In this document: positions 36,480 to 50,940 of the stretch, in pieces
Numbering within the stretch: the stretch's first letter is position 1
Layout: each line of letters starts with the position of its first letter
Origin: Congeria kusceri
Lineage: Eukaryota; Mollusca; Bivalvia; Myida; Dreissenidae
Assembly (NCBI GenBank): GCA_027627225.1
Contig: CM051030.1
Span: 21,037,105-21,101,104 of the forward strand
Length of the DNA: 64,000 bases
Direction: 5' to 3'
Position numbers and translations under genes: made by a program
The notes under the pieces: generated by a model
Databases searched by the model: none
Seen by the model: the letters and a program-made list of their open reading frames with translations, nothing else
Told to the model about the DNA's origin: nothing

Positions 36480-39340
36480 AGAGATAATATTCGATTAGAG
36501 CTCAATACAAATCAAGTTTAAAACGCTACGCTTAGAATGCCTTGGCGAATGGAGAGTGGAGCTGGAACGCAATCAGTCGATACTGTGCTAAATCTTATAA
36601 TATGAATATTAAGACACTTTGACAGGTGTTTATGCAGTTGCCTTACACAACATCATGTTGTTGCAGTTAATTCGTATTTTCATTAATATGTGACGTTACT
36701 TTGAGCAATATATGACAATAACTCATACATTTTAGTCCTGTTTTAATTCTTATATTCATAAAAATGACAAAAATTATCATTGTTGTTATTGGCCACAACA
36801 GTGATCACAACTGACATTAAGTGCAACAGTGTGTCAAAAAGGTAGCCCTGTTTCCTACATGACACTTGTGTAAAGCCTACATCTTGAATACACCACTACA
36901 CCACGGGCTGTTATCTAACCGATTTCATAAGACAAGTGCGATAAATAGAGAATAGTATGTGAGTGTTGCATAAAGATCAATTTTATCGTGCGAGGCTGAG
37001 AAACATGGCAGAGCAACGCAAACCTTTTTGAAAATAACAGATCTGTGGCCCTTGAGTTAGATCTACTGTGATCAACTTTCGATCTATACATAACGATCAG
37101 ATAAACATGGTCTAAAATATCAATAGTATATAGCTCAAGTTTATACAATGGATTGTTATTCTATTGATTTACGTGTAGTAGTAGAATAACTATACATTAT
37201 CTGATATCAGGCGTGTTGCACAATATTTCCAGAAAAAATACTCGAGACAACTAATGGTACTTAAAATATGTCAACCTCCCATTCATTTTGAATCACTGAA
37301 AATATCACGACAATTGTAATAAATAGTAATATAAATAGTAACATAGGCATACTGATCCATTTCAAACATTGTGCTAATGTTTCTGCCAGTTTGTAACAAT
37401 GCTCATCCAGAATCTTATAAACATATCGATGGCCGTTACGGCCTAGTTATTTAGGGAACAGTCAATATTGGATACCTAATATGATTTTAAGCCACAACAC
37501 GATAGTATGCAACAGTCACTGCACTGCTAATAGACTACGTTTAATTTCAACCAAATATTTTGCAGCTATTTGTGTTCGATGTGTTCAAACTCAAATTCAA
37601 CCGTCAACTGATTAGAAAAACTATTATAATGTCTAAATCACGTTAACTGACCTTGTACGTATATGATTTCATCAACTTTATTTATATATCAGTGATATGT
37701 TAATAGTTGTTGAATAAAACTGTCACTTCTCGTAGATAATTATTTGTCAAAACAAAATTAATGAAATACCTGTTTCGCGCAATATCCATGTTAAAGCAAT
37801 CAACACTTGAATACACCGACACGGCATTGTTAGTTAACAAGTTATGTCGCCTTCATTGCGGAAGTTTTAAACACGGTTATTAATAGTTACACATTCAATA
37901 AGTATGGGCCCGATACGCTAGACTTGTACGTGGTACAAATAGATGATGAAAACCGATAACAATATAGGAGTGATGAAACACGCCGGTGCACGATATTTTC
38001 AAAAAATATTAATAAGTCCCACTATCTTGCATATTCACATGAATTGAGTATTCGATTCTATTTTATTTATGGCGTTTTTAGTACATGTTTATAGCATTCA
38101 ATTTGTTAAACCAGGCATTTTAAGCTTGATACAGAATCTTTATGTGTGTGTCTATTCCGTGTACTAAAGCCACGATTACCTATGAGGTTTTCGGGTATGT
38201 ATGTGAAATGACACAAGCATTTATACATAGAACCCAACAATTTAACTAGGTATTAAATATGGTTCTCTACTTATATACAGTGGACAACCGATGGTTAGAA
38301 GTCGCAGGGACCGGCAAGAGAGCTTCGAGCCATCGAAATATCGAGCTGAACAGAGTAGTTATGCATGTTCAGGTAGTAATCCGTCTGCCTTATTTTCAAA
38401 TCTCCAACTGAAGATTTTTCAGATATTTACGATGGATATTAACACACATCAATCGTGTATTTATGTATTTTATTAATGTTATTAGTTTTAGTTTGTTAAT
38501 GCTGTGAAATCAGTTACTGCGTGCTCTCAACACTTTACACTAATCGATTGAATCTAATCTACAAGTATTAACGAATCTATGCGACCGAAGCGTGTTCTAG
38601 CAAAACAAAAAAACAATAAACTGTGTGAAAAGGTCACTGGGGCAGTGACAAATACTTCAAGCCATCCGAAAATTCGACCCTTGGGAATTCGAGCCAAACG
38701 ACATAAATGTATATGAAAATAAAGCAATAAAATATGGGTCCCTCGAAGAAACTTTGAGCCATTATGTAATTCGAGGCAAGCAAGTTCTAGGCAACGGGAG
38801 TCGACTCTACGTTATCCGCATTGTATGTTCTTATCCCTCCTGCTAGAACGCATTTAAATGGTCATTTGGCCAAGGACAGTCAATGCCATAATGACTGTGG
38901 ACAACGACTCTTAGAAGGAAATATGGATAAATAAATACATGAAAACTTCTGCAAATTGCGTCGAACATTTTGTGGAAGACCTTGCGGCAAAAAACTTGAA
39001 CCAGCTTCAATGTACCAGTTGCAATCATTCAGATAGTCACCGTCTTTAAATATGGGTCTTGCTCCATGATATGCGTATACACCTAAATCATTTTTTGCTT
39101 TTGTAGAATTACAAATAAATAATGACGATGAAGCCGGAAAGCGACATTGCTATGTCTTTAAGAACTTGAACTTGTGTTATAATACCACTAATGAGATGGA
39201 TATTGTTGATAATGTATTAACATTAAGAAGTTCAGAAGGGATGTAAACATAAAACATACTTGTTGTCTATCATTGTGATATAAGACGGAGCAATGGTTTC
39301 TCACTTTGTGTTTGACGGACATATTCTCTCACGCAAGCTC
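36480..39340. other. Noncoding AT-rich DNA
   Basis: No gene recognised. Degenerate TTCGAGCCAT motifs recur at about 38,323-38,345 and 38,660-38,790 (also as TTTGAGCCATTATGTAATTCGAG), remnants of a short interspersed tandem repeat. Confidence 0.5.
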
Positions 39341-39612
<272 letters not shown>

Positions 39613-39804
39613 TTGCATACGGTGCAGAGTGAGGACACAAGTCGTAGGACCTCCAAATGGGTACACCACATTCCCGTGAAGTAATTTCGACGAAAATTGG
39701 TGAGAGCGCGTCTTTTGATACAAACAATATGAATTGATACTTATTTTTTAATTTTTTTGTTTATTAAAGAGTTGGACATTTGATATGACATTGAGGACTT
39801 TGGA

Positions 39805-40045
39805 CACACCGACTCGCACTGAGGACCCAAGCAGACTGAGGACTAAGGACAGTGGGGACGCCACACACACGCACATTGAGGACTCCACCCACTTGAACAC
39901 ACTGACTCGCACTGAGGACTAAGGACAGTGGGGACGCCACACACACGCACATTGAGGACTCCACCCACTTGGACACACCGACTCACACTGAGGACTAAGG
40001 ACAGTGGGGACGCCACACACACGCACATTGAGGACCCCCACCCAA
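39805..40045. repeat. 76-bp minisatellite, about 3 units
   Basis: GGACTAAGGACAGTGGGGAC recurs at 39,840, 39,916 and 39,992, an exact 76-bp period, with CACACACGCACATTGAGGAC in each unit. Confidence 0.9.
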
Positions 40046-40689
40046 TGACAGTTTAGAACAATACGCACCTTTAATTAAGAATATATTACATTTTATGATA
40101 TTCATTTTAAAATATAGAATCTGAAATTTTTAGATTACGTATAATGTATTAGAATGCTCCATTTATGTACATGCTTAAAAAGCTATGATGGTAACCATGT
40201 GCGACATATTCTACCTGCACGTTTTTAAACAGAAGCGTATTGAAACTGAAAAAAACGAAGATTATAAAAATAAAATGTATAATTGATAAGGTTTGATCAC
40301 CTTATTTTGTTTTCTTCCCGAATATACATTGTTGTTGGGTAATTTTATTTTATTCAAAGCACTCGGGACAATCCATGCACACCCAGCGTCTTCGTCCTCT
40401 CTTTGCCGTAGTTAACCGTAGCTTTCAAACGTTATGTTGATGCGGTGTCGAGCGTTGCGGCTGATTTCTGAGAGTTAGGCCAGAGTTTTTAATAAGTTGT
40501 TTAACGGAAGCGCCGAATCAAATTTGCCGAAAAGTGAAATAAAAATAAAAAGGGATTTTATATTTTATATTTATGTTCTGCGCCGCTCTTTACAAAAGTA
40601 CCGACCTGAAAAAAAGTACATAATACCTTAAGTTAACTTCCCGTTAAAACGTTGAATGTTGTGGTCAATGATGCGGTCTATTTAAGGCA

Positions 40690-41130
40690 GGTGTGGTGCA
40701 TGCTATGGTCGATTTCAGGCAGGTGGGCCGAACATTGAGGCCGATTTCAAACAAGTGAGATCGAGCTTTACGGCAGATTTCAGACAGGTGGGATCGAACG
40801 TTGCGGAAGATTTCAGGCAGCTGGAATCCAGTGTTGTTGTCGATTTCATTCAGGTGGGATCGAGCGTTGCAACTGATTTCAGACATGTAAGATCGAGCGT
40901 TTCGGCAGTTTTCAGGCAGGTGGGATCGAGCGTTGCGGCCTATTTCATGGAAGTGGGATAAGCGTTGTGGCCGATTTCAGATAAGTGGAATCGAACTTTG
41001 CGGCCCATTTCAAAAAGGTGGGATCGAGCGTTGCTGTCGATTTCAGGCAGGTGGAATCGAGCGGCGCGGCATATTTCAGACAGGTGGTATCGAGCGCTCT
41101 TTTGCGGCCGATATCAGGCAGGTGGGCTCG
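40690..41130. repeat. 33-bp minisatellite, about 13 diverged units
   Basis: Repeated unit with GATTTCAGGCAGGTGGGATC and GAGCGTTGCGG. Because 33 is a multiple of three, a frame stays open over several units (40,755-40,961) as an 11-residue repeat like VGSSVATDFRH. There is no start context or other sign of a gene. Confidence 0.85.
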
Positions 41131-41139
41131 AGATGGCGA

Positions 41140-44100
41140 TAGCAAATTGTTGGACTACCATGCGATTCACTGATTATATCATTCTTTGTGGAATTTATAT
41201 TGCGACAGAGACCAATGTGTTTTTTAATACATATTTATAGGTTTGTTTTAATATATAGATTAAAAAAAACAAAAAACAAAAAACAATTAAGCGAATTAAT
41301 ATCTTTTACAAGACGCGGAACGTGGCATGGCTAATAATAGACGCTTGAAACGCATACGTAAATAACGGTATTTGATCTTTGGTCTGCTAAGAATAGAATG
41401 GAACAGAACAGCTTATTATATTTTCAAGTGCGTGCACACCGTCTTCATCACATAATATAATACAACAAACATAACATAGCGTAGTGCTGGAGAAATATAC
41501 ATACTTTCCAATCGTATACATGCTCGAAAAAAAAGTAATGAAAGGATGAACATCGTTTTAATAATTAACGCAATTTGGTACATTTTTAACTTTTAAAGCT
41601 GATAAGGCTCCGAAGATTAAAGGCATCTGTTTTATTAGTTGAGGTCAAGAGCGGTGTAAATGTAAAGACAGAAGGCTCTACATAGAAAACTATTAAATAT
41701 ATAAATATACTCCGGATAATAGTATAGCAATTGCAAATAATGACAAAATGATATACGTCAACAGTTTAGTTACAAAGTCTACATTATCCGTTTCTTGGAA
41801 TTCAGTTATATCCGAGTTGAAGTCCCTTTATCAAATATGAGTCTACACATAAAAAAATGAACAATGAGATTTGGTTAAACTTAGAAATAAAGGTTCGTCA
41901 TTATGTGATGATTTTCCATTTACAGACACAACGTTGAGCTATTTTCTATTTTCTCTAAAAAAGCGTCTATAATTCGCAAATCCACGAACAGTTAGCAGCT
42001 TTCTAATGTCTGATGCCCGATTAAACTGTCCGACAGCAAAAGAAAGCGAAGTACGGAAGTAAGGTTTGAAAAAAAAATAGCTTTAGCTTACTCATTAATA
42101 TACTTTTCGTCGTTAGTACTTTGTGTAACTGCACATGCGAGTAAATGTCTATAACATGATTATGTCGGATCGGAATCGGTTTGTGTATAAAACTTACGTA
42201 ACATTCGTGTCTTGTACACTTAGTCGCACCATTTAAATCTCTGTTGCTCCATTAGCATTGATTTTTAAAACATTTGAATCAATTTTGTGCTATAAGCAGA
42301 CTGTTAACTTCTAGATCGAGTAGAAGTCCGGAATAAATAAATTCATACATAATAGTATAAACATTAAAATCATATTATATTTATGTTATAACTTTTGTTC
42401 GTCAGCTTTCAGTTTCAAAATTCCATGCAAGCTCTAGCCTATGGTCAATACATTTTCTGAAAGTGGAAAACGACAACAATATGTCAAATAAAATAAATAA
42501 CAATGAAACGTATCAATCCCTGAGTCAAACTTTCACTTTCAGTTTAAAACCCGCGCTCCTTAGTTTTTAGCTGAATCCTTTCTTTTCATTGTGAAGATGG
42601 TCTCGATGAGTTGACAGAGCAAACGCTCCGCTAACTCGTCGATTATATTTCCTTTCTTGTGTGCATCTAATCCAAATATTTAAGAATAATTTAATTAATA
42701 AATATATAAATATTTTTTTAGAATAGATCTAATTTTATGAAATTCATAAACATAAGGGCCTTCTATTGATAGAGGTATGACCACAGGAATTGGGCGCGGG
42801 GCCAAGTCACTATCCCCCTATCCCCCCACCACTACTACACCCCCCCCCCCCCCCTTGTGAAAAAAAATGTAATAAATTGTGAGTTGTGAGATTTACTGGC
42901 AAGTTTCACTTTGTATTAGGCAAGCCCACTAACGAGATTCTCGTCTAATATTACTTACCAAGCCTCAAAACAAAAGCATGCTGTTGTTTAAAAATCGTAT
43001 GGAGTTTGCATGGGCAACACGAGGCTATAGTTCGGGAACCCTGCGACCGCCGCTGGTCTGCCGCACGTCTGGAGAAACTTATGAAATAATGCGATTGATG
43101 TCCATCTAACGTATATTGATTTACTTGTGTTGAAACAACAAAACACCAATTACACATATAATGACATAATCGACGCAAGTGTTTCGCAAACTGTGTCATT
43201 TAAAGTCTTTTGCACCGATACTTTTTGTGCGCAGCATGACAATATGACACGTGACATACGAAACACCGTGCGTGCTTCCGCCATGTTACTACGACGCTAC
43301 AAACGTTGGATGTCAGAATGTTGACGCACGATGAGGGGCTGACGCACTGCCGCCCAATAAACTACCGTAGTTGCCTGCTTTCCGACCGACGAGTCAAACC
43401 TCTCTGTCCGCATCGTGTGTTTCCGTATCCGATAAATAGTGTGCTTTTCCATTCCTACATCTGCCTCATACGTTAAAACCGTATGGGTAAACAAAACGAG
43501 CAGCGTGCATTTTTTCCTCTCTCAGACGCACACGATGAAATACCCAATTATATATTAACTATTTTGATTAAAAGATACTTATATGGGTATGACCAACACA
43601 ATTATTGTGTGTTTTAAAAGAAAGAAGGTGAATGACATTACAGTACAGTGTTCCCATTTTTAATATTCTACTTCTTGAAACAGCATTTAAAACTGATAAA
43701 AAAAAAAAATGAAACTATAAAATTACAAGTGCTAATAACGCTGGAATACCTAAAAACGTGTCACCGAGGATAAAGGCATGGAATAGTGCATGCGTTTACT
43801 GAAGCGTAGACGAAACAGGTAGAAGGCTTATGCAATGTACTGACACAAAGATGGCAGTTTATGACTAATAAAAATGCACGAATGCCGTAATGACACGAAA
43901 TGCATTCGGCTTTAAGTAAGCAAGCTCATCATGCGATATGGATATATGTTTGTTTTGTCAAAGATTTAAATCAGAAATAAAAGACTTTTTGGTTACAAAT
44001 TATTATATATTATTATATAATATATAAGCTTCGGGGTCAGCAAGTGCCCGCAATGGAATGTCGGATATATGCCATCTCGTCAAATTTTAGTCAGACGGAC

Positions 44101-46370
44101 ATATCCCCTCCAGTGCGTATGCCCACCCGGACATATGCCGCTAATTTAACAACGCGGACTTTGTCCGTCCAAAATGGAATGTTGGACATATCCCCGCACG
44201 AAAATATGTCCTCCCTCTGTGCCCCCGTTAAATCCTGGCATACCTCAGCTAGAAACAACGTTTTTGCATTTCATAATGCATACTTAATGCATTAAGAGAG
44301 TCATTAATAACATATGCTTTAACATGCAATTTATTTTAATTTCTCTGGTAATGGTATTATGTTTTAGTCTGAAATATGTGTATATAATATAAATTTAATA
44401 ACAAACAGCATTAGCTCATCGAGTTAAGAAATATTACTAAATTGTTTTGCTGAATGAAATAATATGTAATTAGTTCAGTTGATTATTATATAATTATATA
44501 AATTAGAAATGCATATTAGATACTTTTATATTTTATATCGTCATGAAATAAAGATTCTTGTATCTTCGAACTTGTATGTTTCGTACACATGGTTCAATGC
44601 TCAAGCGTTCCATTGGTTCACATGTACCAGAAATATTGGTTATTGTAATTTATCAGTAGTTTACAGTACTGGTTCTTGTACAGACAATGCCCGATAAGCA
44701 GGCGATTACTGTATTACTAGGTCGGCGCTTTTCCGGACGCATGCCGTCTACATGGTATTGGTGTCGATCGCTGTTGAAATAGTGAATGTTTTTAAACTTG
44801 AATTATTAATTACCAATCCAAGACAATGCCTTTCGTCTACGGTGCTCGGTCGATGTGATTCCGATCGTTTTGTCTTCTGAATTCAACGTTAAAAGATGCG
44901 ATTTATATGAATCGCAATTGTACGGAAATACGTGTGAAAAGTAAACGACCATACTAATTGCCGACTGGTCAATTTTATCACACTTATTTGACGGGCAGCA
45001 ACCCTCCGTTGTTTCTTATAATACAGATGTGAACGTGGATGTTACGACAGTGCTGCAAACATTTTTAAAGGGCCAAATGCATTAGGTGAATTCATTATTT
45101 ATAGACATTAAAACGTGTAATTTCCTTGAAACAAATGCCCCAAAGATTATTATATTCATTTTCACCGCAACACTATTTATTTGAGCAAGAAACAACGTCT
45201 TTGAATTTTGTGATGCATTTTTAATGCATTCGATTAAGCCATTCCGGTGCGCACATGAACTTCAATAAGCGACCTATATAGCAGTCAATTGTTATTGCTT
45301 CCGGCAACGTCATAGGTTGACAGTCATACAGACTCACGCGTGTGCACGTGGAGGTTACACGTTCAATGAATAGTAACTTTAAGCGTTGTATAGGTTGCTG
45401 TGGTAACAAATAAACAACGTGATAAGTATGTGTAAGCGAATTTCGAATGCCCTTACCTGTTTTCCATTACAAATGTAATTAATGGATTTCCCTGCAATTG
45501 TGTCTACTATGATGTGTACTCGGATCTATCTGTGAACATGTGGTAATTGTGTAAGAACAAACCCAAGAATAATGCTTACAGCAGTTTCATTTCTTGCCTA
45601 ATTTTTCTTGGCTGTAACAAAAAAGTAAACATGCGCGACGATTTATGAATTCGGGTTGTGACCTTCGCTGTGACTGTCAACTCCAGCCCCACCCCACATC
45701 CGCCATCCAGGTCACGTAAAATCTTTGTTTATAGACCTTTCTTTCATTCGTGCAAACCACTTTATAAACCTTTCGTACACATTTGTTAGCAGAAAAAAAT
45801 ATTCTAAACTATCTACGTAGTATGCATTAGTACAAAAGAACAAATGCCAATATGTCGGGCGGTCTTCTTATTGTCGGACGGCTGCGGGTTACCAACTTTC
45901 CAATCACCAGATCCATTGATCAATACACTTAAGTTGCAGTCATTTACAATCATTTGCTGCGACCGTCCTATGCAAATATCTTGCGCTCACCTAAACTGTT
46001 CGGAGAACGTTTTAGCTGGTCTGTGTTCAGACGGCGATCAATAACCGTCTGGTCGCATACAATATGCAAGATGTCGACAATAAATTTGTGAATTGTTTGT
46101 CGGCTAATAGTTGAAGACCGACTTACCTAGTTTTCAAAACATCTTTAATGAAGGGGGAAGGGGGACCGCTAATATTTTTATTGTCTATAGTTTACATGTG
46201 TCAAAATGATTTAGTTTTTCCCCTAATGCTGTCTCAACACATTTTTGTTTTTCCAATGACTTTATTTATTCAATTGATAACGTTCATTGACAATTCTTCA
46301 AATGTGTTGTACTATAATCCCTTAAATACGATTCGCATTTTAACATGCTATTACCAAACACTGACGCGTT
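41140..46370. other. Noncoding AT-rich DNA
   Basis: No gene recognised. It contains a 15-base C run (42,840-42,854). Two related segments lie at 44,250-44,310 and 45,188-45,245, sharing GAAACAACGT and TTAATGCATT, and a patch of repeated GGACATAT motifs lies at 44,050-44,210. Confidence 0.5.
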
Positions 46371-46384
46371 GAAGAAGGCGAATA

Positions 46385-46545
46385 AGCAGGAACTATGTGA
46401 GAACATGTGAGAAGTGTGCGAATAAGGGAAGGACGTTGTGTGAACAAGTTAGGATAGTGTGTGAACAAGTGAGGAAAGTATGTGATTAAGGCACAGAGTG
46501 AAAACCCGAAGGGAAAGTGTGAACATGGGGAACACAGAGTGCGCA
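46385..46545 (+). repeat. Degenerate 21-bp minisatellite
   Basis: Units such as GTGTGTGAACAAGTGAGGAAA repeat every ~21 bp with many substitutions. The motif is the same as in the large array at 56,064. Confidence 0.75.
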
Positions 46546-49327
46546 ATGTAAGACAGTCGATTATTCATGTTCGTTGCTGTTCAATAGTTCCGGTTAGGTA
46601 CATAACTTGAGAACGACATTGAAAATGTTATTTCTTCTTTGTGTGCTTTGGTTTTAGTCAGAAGACTATTGTGAACGTTGGTTGATAATAGTTTGATAAA
46701 ATTTAAACCAGTCGTCGATAATAATACCGCGTATGAATCAGCCACACTATTTATTTCATTTAGTGTTATAAAATATATATAATGATGTATAATTAATGCG
46801 ACATAATCATAATACATAATTTTTGTCATCACATTTGAAGAACTTTAAGGTGTACACTGACAGCGACGCTATAAATTGTACATGTCAATCAGCTGATCAT
46901 AAAATAAAATTAAAAGCAAAACAATTGTATTTAATTCAGATTTAATTGTCTATAGTCCATGCATATATACATACACTGCATGAAACGAAAGAAACAATAC
47001 ATTCTCTTCATCATACAATTTTAGCATGAAAACCAATACTAAATTTTCTGTAGTTTTATTCGATTTTACAAACATTTGCTTTTGGACTTATATGGAACTA
47101 TTTTTGAATTCAAACACAGATCTCTTTCGCCAGCATAATTTCTGAAACAAGAATTAACATATGATACATGCATATTTAGTTCTATTTGAGTAAAAGTTAC
47201 CTTGACCCAACTGGCCAAAATTACAAGCTAGGTTAACATGTAAGCTAACTACACACACAATTTAAGTGCAGTTTCAATATTCAACAACACATTATTGTGT
47301 GGAAACTTTTTTACTAATGTTAGTAAGGAACATTGACGATGACACAACTGGCCTCAAATGCAATCTCAAGTTGAGTAATAAATACACAAATAATTCCAAC
47401 ACAATGCCTCTATCCTACCTCAAGATATTGAGTGGGAACAGTTTTTCTGTTTTCATTTAGTGACCTGGACCTTCAACTGACTTGCCCCAAATTTCCCAAG
47501 CTAAGTCGCCATGAAGTCTTGCAGTTTCATCAAGATTTGTCCATACAAACCTAAGTTAATGACCGGATCCCCCCCCCCCCCCACCTACCAACCATCACTA
47601 ATCTAAGAGCCAGGATTTGCAATTTTCTTTAAAACCAGGTAAAATATCGTTTTGTGTTTCTCAAAACTTTTATAACTATCAAGTTGGTTATTTCACAACG
47701 GGGCCAAATTCTACATGTGTAGATAAACATTGCTTGTTTAATTTCATAAGGGCAATCCTGCCATATTTTACCCGTATGTTAACTTATGTTATTCACCGGA
47801 AACCACTTGTTTGACAACGCCTGCCCGCCCGCCATACCTCAATCTAATAACCAGGATTCGTTGAAAACCTGGTTAAAAATACTGTTATTTATACATGGTA
47901 CACACAATTATTTACAAAATACCATCATTTATAAATGCACAATATTACTAATACTACGGCCTTATCAGCATACAAACCAGCAATTTTATTAGTGACTGAA
48001 ACTTTAGATCTGGTTTATGCATCATGTGACATGCTGTTAATATATTTTACAATTGCTGAATGACAGTTCATAGCCATGTTACAAGAGGAACTGTAAAATG
48101 ACAAATCAGAAAAGAATTGTACCTAAACAAACACACAAATGAACAAGTTTTTACAACATAAATTATGTCACAACATTGTTTTGACAACATGGCAACCAAT
48201 GCAAAAAATCCTTACCAGCCAAAACTACTATAGTTATAACAAAATAAATGAATAGCACTATTTCATGATATGACAAAAACAATGCTTTGACAGTATTGCA
48301 AGAAATGCAGCATCCCGTTATGTTGGAATATCAATAACCAAACTATAATATAGTGGCAACAAAATAAGGAACTGGGAATGTGCAATTTTAAAATAAACTG
48401 TTCTTATGTACTCTGTCTACCAATTCTAAACTTTGTCAAAACATTTTGATGGATAGCACACACCAACATCAGTTTTTCTGCGCATGCGCTTAACACGGTT
48501 TACGTAGAAATTAATTTACTGGGGGCTTATTTTATTTCTTAAATGCATTATTATATCCGTTTGCATCAGTGTAGTTACTAGACATATGAACATCTTCAAA
48601 CGAAGGATGCTACTTTACAACAGTGATGTAATTACAAAATTGCATGTCAGATTTTATTGATATTCCAACTTTAATACAAGTGAAAACATAATATTACATA
48701 ACAGTCTTTATTCTGCATTAATAGCCCATTGCATACTTATAGCCTGAATAGATGTACAACATTGGCGTGTGTAAGTATAGAAACATGGTGCAATCTGAGA
48801 AGGGTTAACAAATGACAGTGCAAACAACAATTGCATGAAAACAGTGAAAAAAAAAATACAATTCTATTTAAAGAGCCTGTTTATACAAACTCCAAATGTT
48901 CTTTTTTCCTTTTCTGTGATTCATTACGATGTCTAATAATTATCTGAGATTGTAATTGAAATTTTTTCAGACTTGCCAAATACAACATCTTTCAAAATGT
49001 GTGAAGTACTAATATTTTCATAATAACTTGCATGTATTAATACTTCTAACAGTTTTGTTTTTAAAAAGTCAAATTTTCATCACAAAATTAATAGTAAATG
49101 TATTATACTTGTTTTTTTTTTATAACAATGACTACCACTGTTCAGTTTTCATTCCAGACCAAATTTTTATGCAGAAACATTTATAGATCTTGTGACAGTA
49201 GTGACTAATACAACCCGATGCCGCATGTCGAAATACGTAGAAAGTTGTAATAATTAGGTTATACAAATTCTAACTAATTGTACGAAGAGCTTCACCTGTT
49301 GGATGCTGACTAAACTCTAAATTAACA
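46546..49327. other. Noncoding AT-rich DNA
   Basis: No gene recognised. Remnants of family A units occur at about 47,195-47,560 (AAGATATTGAGTGGGAACAG, TAGTGACCTGGACCTT), ending in a 14-base C run at 47,569-47,582. Confidence 0.5.
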
Positions 49328-50940
49328 CAAGAGGGCCATAGACCCTAGGTTGCTCACCTGAGACTTCGGGGAACTGAACTGTTCTGAGCAACTTTTGTGA
49401 TGTTTCAGAAACCAATTTCGATCTTGGCTGAGATATCATTAGAACAAATGTTCTGAGCAAGTTTCATGAAGATTGGACAAAAATGCGAATTCGAGAGTGT
49501 TCACAATGTTTCACTTTAGCCATATAAGGAAACTTGCACCCCCTGGTGGACATGTTTTCAACTGACCGCAACCATTTTCATACTCGGAATAGATATTATT
49601 AAAACAAGTTACCCCCAGGGTGGGGCCAGTTTGACCCCAGAGGAATGATTTGAACAAACTTGGTAGAGGACCACCATACGATGTTACATGCCAAATTTCA
49701 AATGTATGGGTTGTGCGTTTCAGAGATTTTTCAAGTTTTAGTATATACATATAAGGGAAACAAGTAACCCCCAGGGCGGGGCCAGTTTTGACCCCAGTGG
49801 CATGATTTGAACAAACTTGAAAGAGACCCACAATATGCTGTTACATGCCAAATACCAATCCTCTGGGCCTTGCGGTTTCAGAGAAGATTTTTGAAGTTTT
49901 CACTATACACGTATAACAGAAATAAGATAGCCCCAGGGTGGGGCAAATTTTAACTCCAGGGGTATGATTTGAACAAACTTGGTAGAGGACCACCATATGA
50001 TGTTACATGCCAAATATTACACCTCTAGGCTTTGTCCTTTTAGAGAAGATTTGTGAAGTTTTGACTATATACATATATGTGAAATAAGATAGCCCCAGGG
50101 CGGGGCAAATTTTATGATTTGAACAAACTTGGTAGAGGACCACCAACCATGTTTGACACCAAGTATTAAAAACTGACCCTTGTGGTTTCAGAGATTTTTA
50201 AAGTTGTTTACTATATAAGTCTATATAAATCTTGTGACCCCTAGGCGAGGCCAGTTTTGACCCCAGAGGCATGATTTGAACAAACTTGGTAGAGAACCAC
50301 AATACAATGTTACATGCCAAAAACCAAACCTCTTGGCCTTGCGGTTTCAGAGAAGATTTTTTAAAGTTTTCACTATATACATATAAAGAAATCAGGTCAC
50401 CCCCAGGGCGGGGCCAATTTTGACCCCAGGAGCATTATTTGAAAACACTTTGTAGAGGACCACTATATGATATTACACACCAAATAATAAACCCCTGGCC
50501 CTTGCGGTTTCATAGAAGAAGATTTTTAAAGTCATTTACTATAGAAGTCTATATAAATCATGTGACCCCTGGGACATGGCCAGTGACCCCAGGTGCATGA
50601 TTTGAACAAACTTAGTAGAGGACCACTAGACAATGTTACACACCAAATATTAAACTCCTGACCGTTTTGGTTTCAAAGAAGATTTTTTTAAGTTTTCATT
50701 TTTTAAATCTTTTTAAGCTCTGGTGACCTACATATGCAATGGACTATAGCGATTTGAACAACGTGGAAAGAGGGTCACCCAAGGAATATTCCTGTGAAGT
50801 TCATTCATTAAAATCTGTCAACGGGTTAAGGAGGAGAAGTCGTTTGAAGAAAAAGCTAACGCACGGACGCACTGATGTACGGCGGATAAAACGGTATCCT
50901 AAAAGCTCCCCATGAGCACTATGTGCTCAGGTGAGCTAAA
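49328..50940 (+). mobile_element. Complete inverted-repeat-bounded tandem-repeat element (families B and C)
   Basis: GCTCACCTGAG at 49,352-49,362 is matched by its exact inverse CTCAGGTGAGC at 50,926-50,936. Inside are one family B unit (49,410-49,600) and about seven family C-type units of ~160 bp with GAACAAACTTGGTAGAGGAC, GTTACATGCCAAAT and CCTTGCGGTTTCAGAGAAGA. The last part has the ACGGACGCACTGATGTACGG tail. No ORF. The architecture resembles the bivalve pearl/CvA-type elements and BIV160 satellite known from the literature; sequence identity with them was not tested. Confidence 0.8.
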
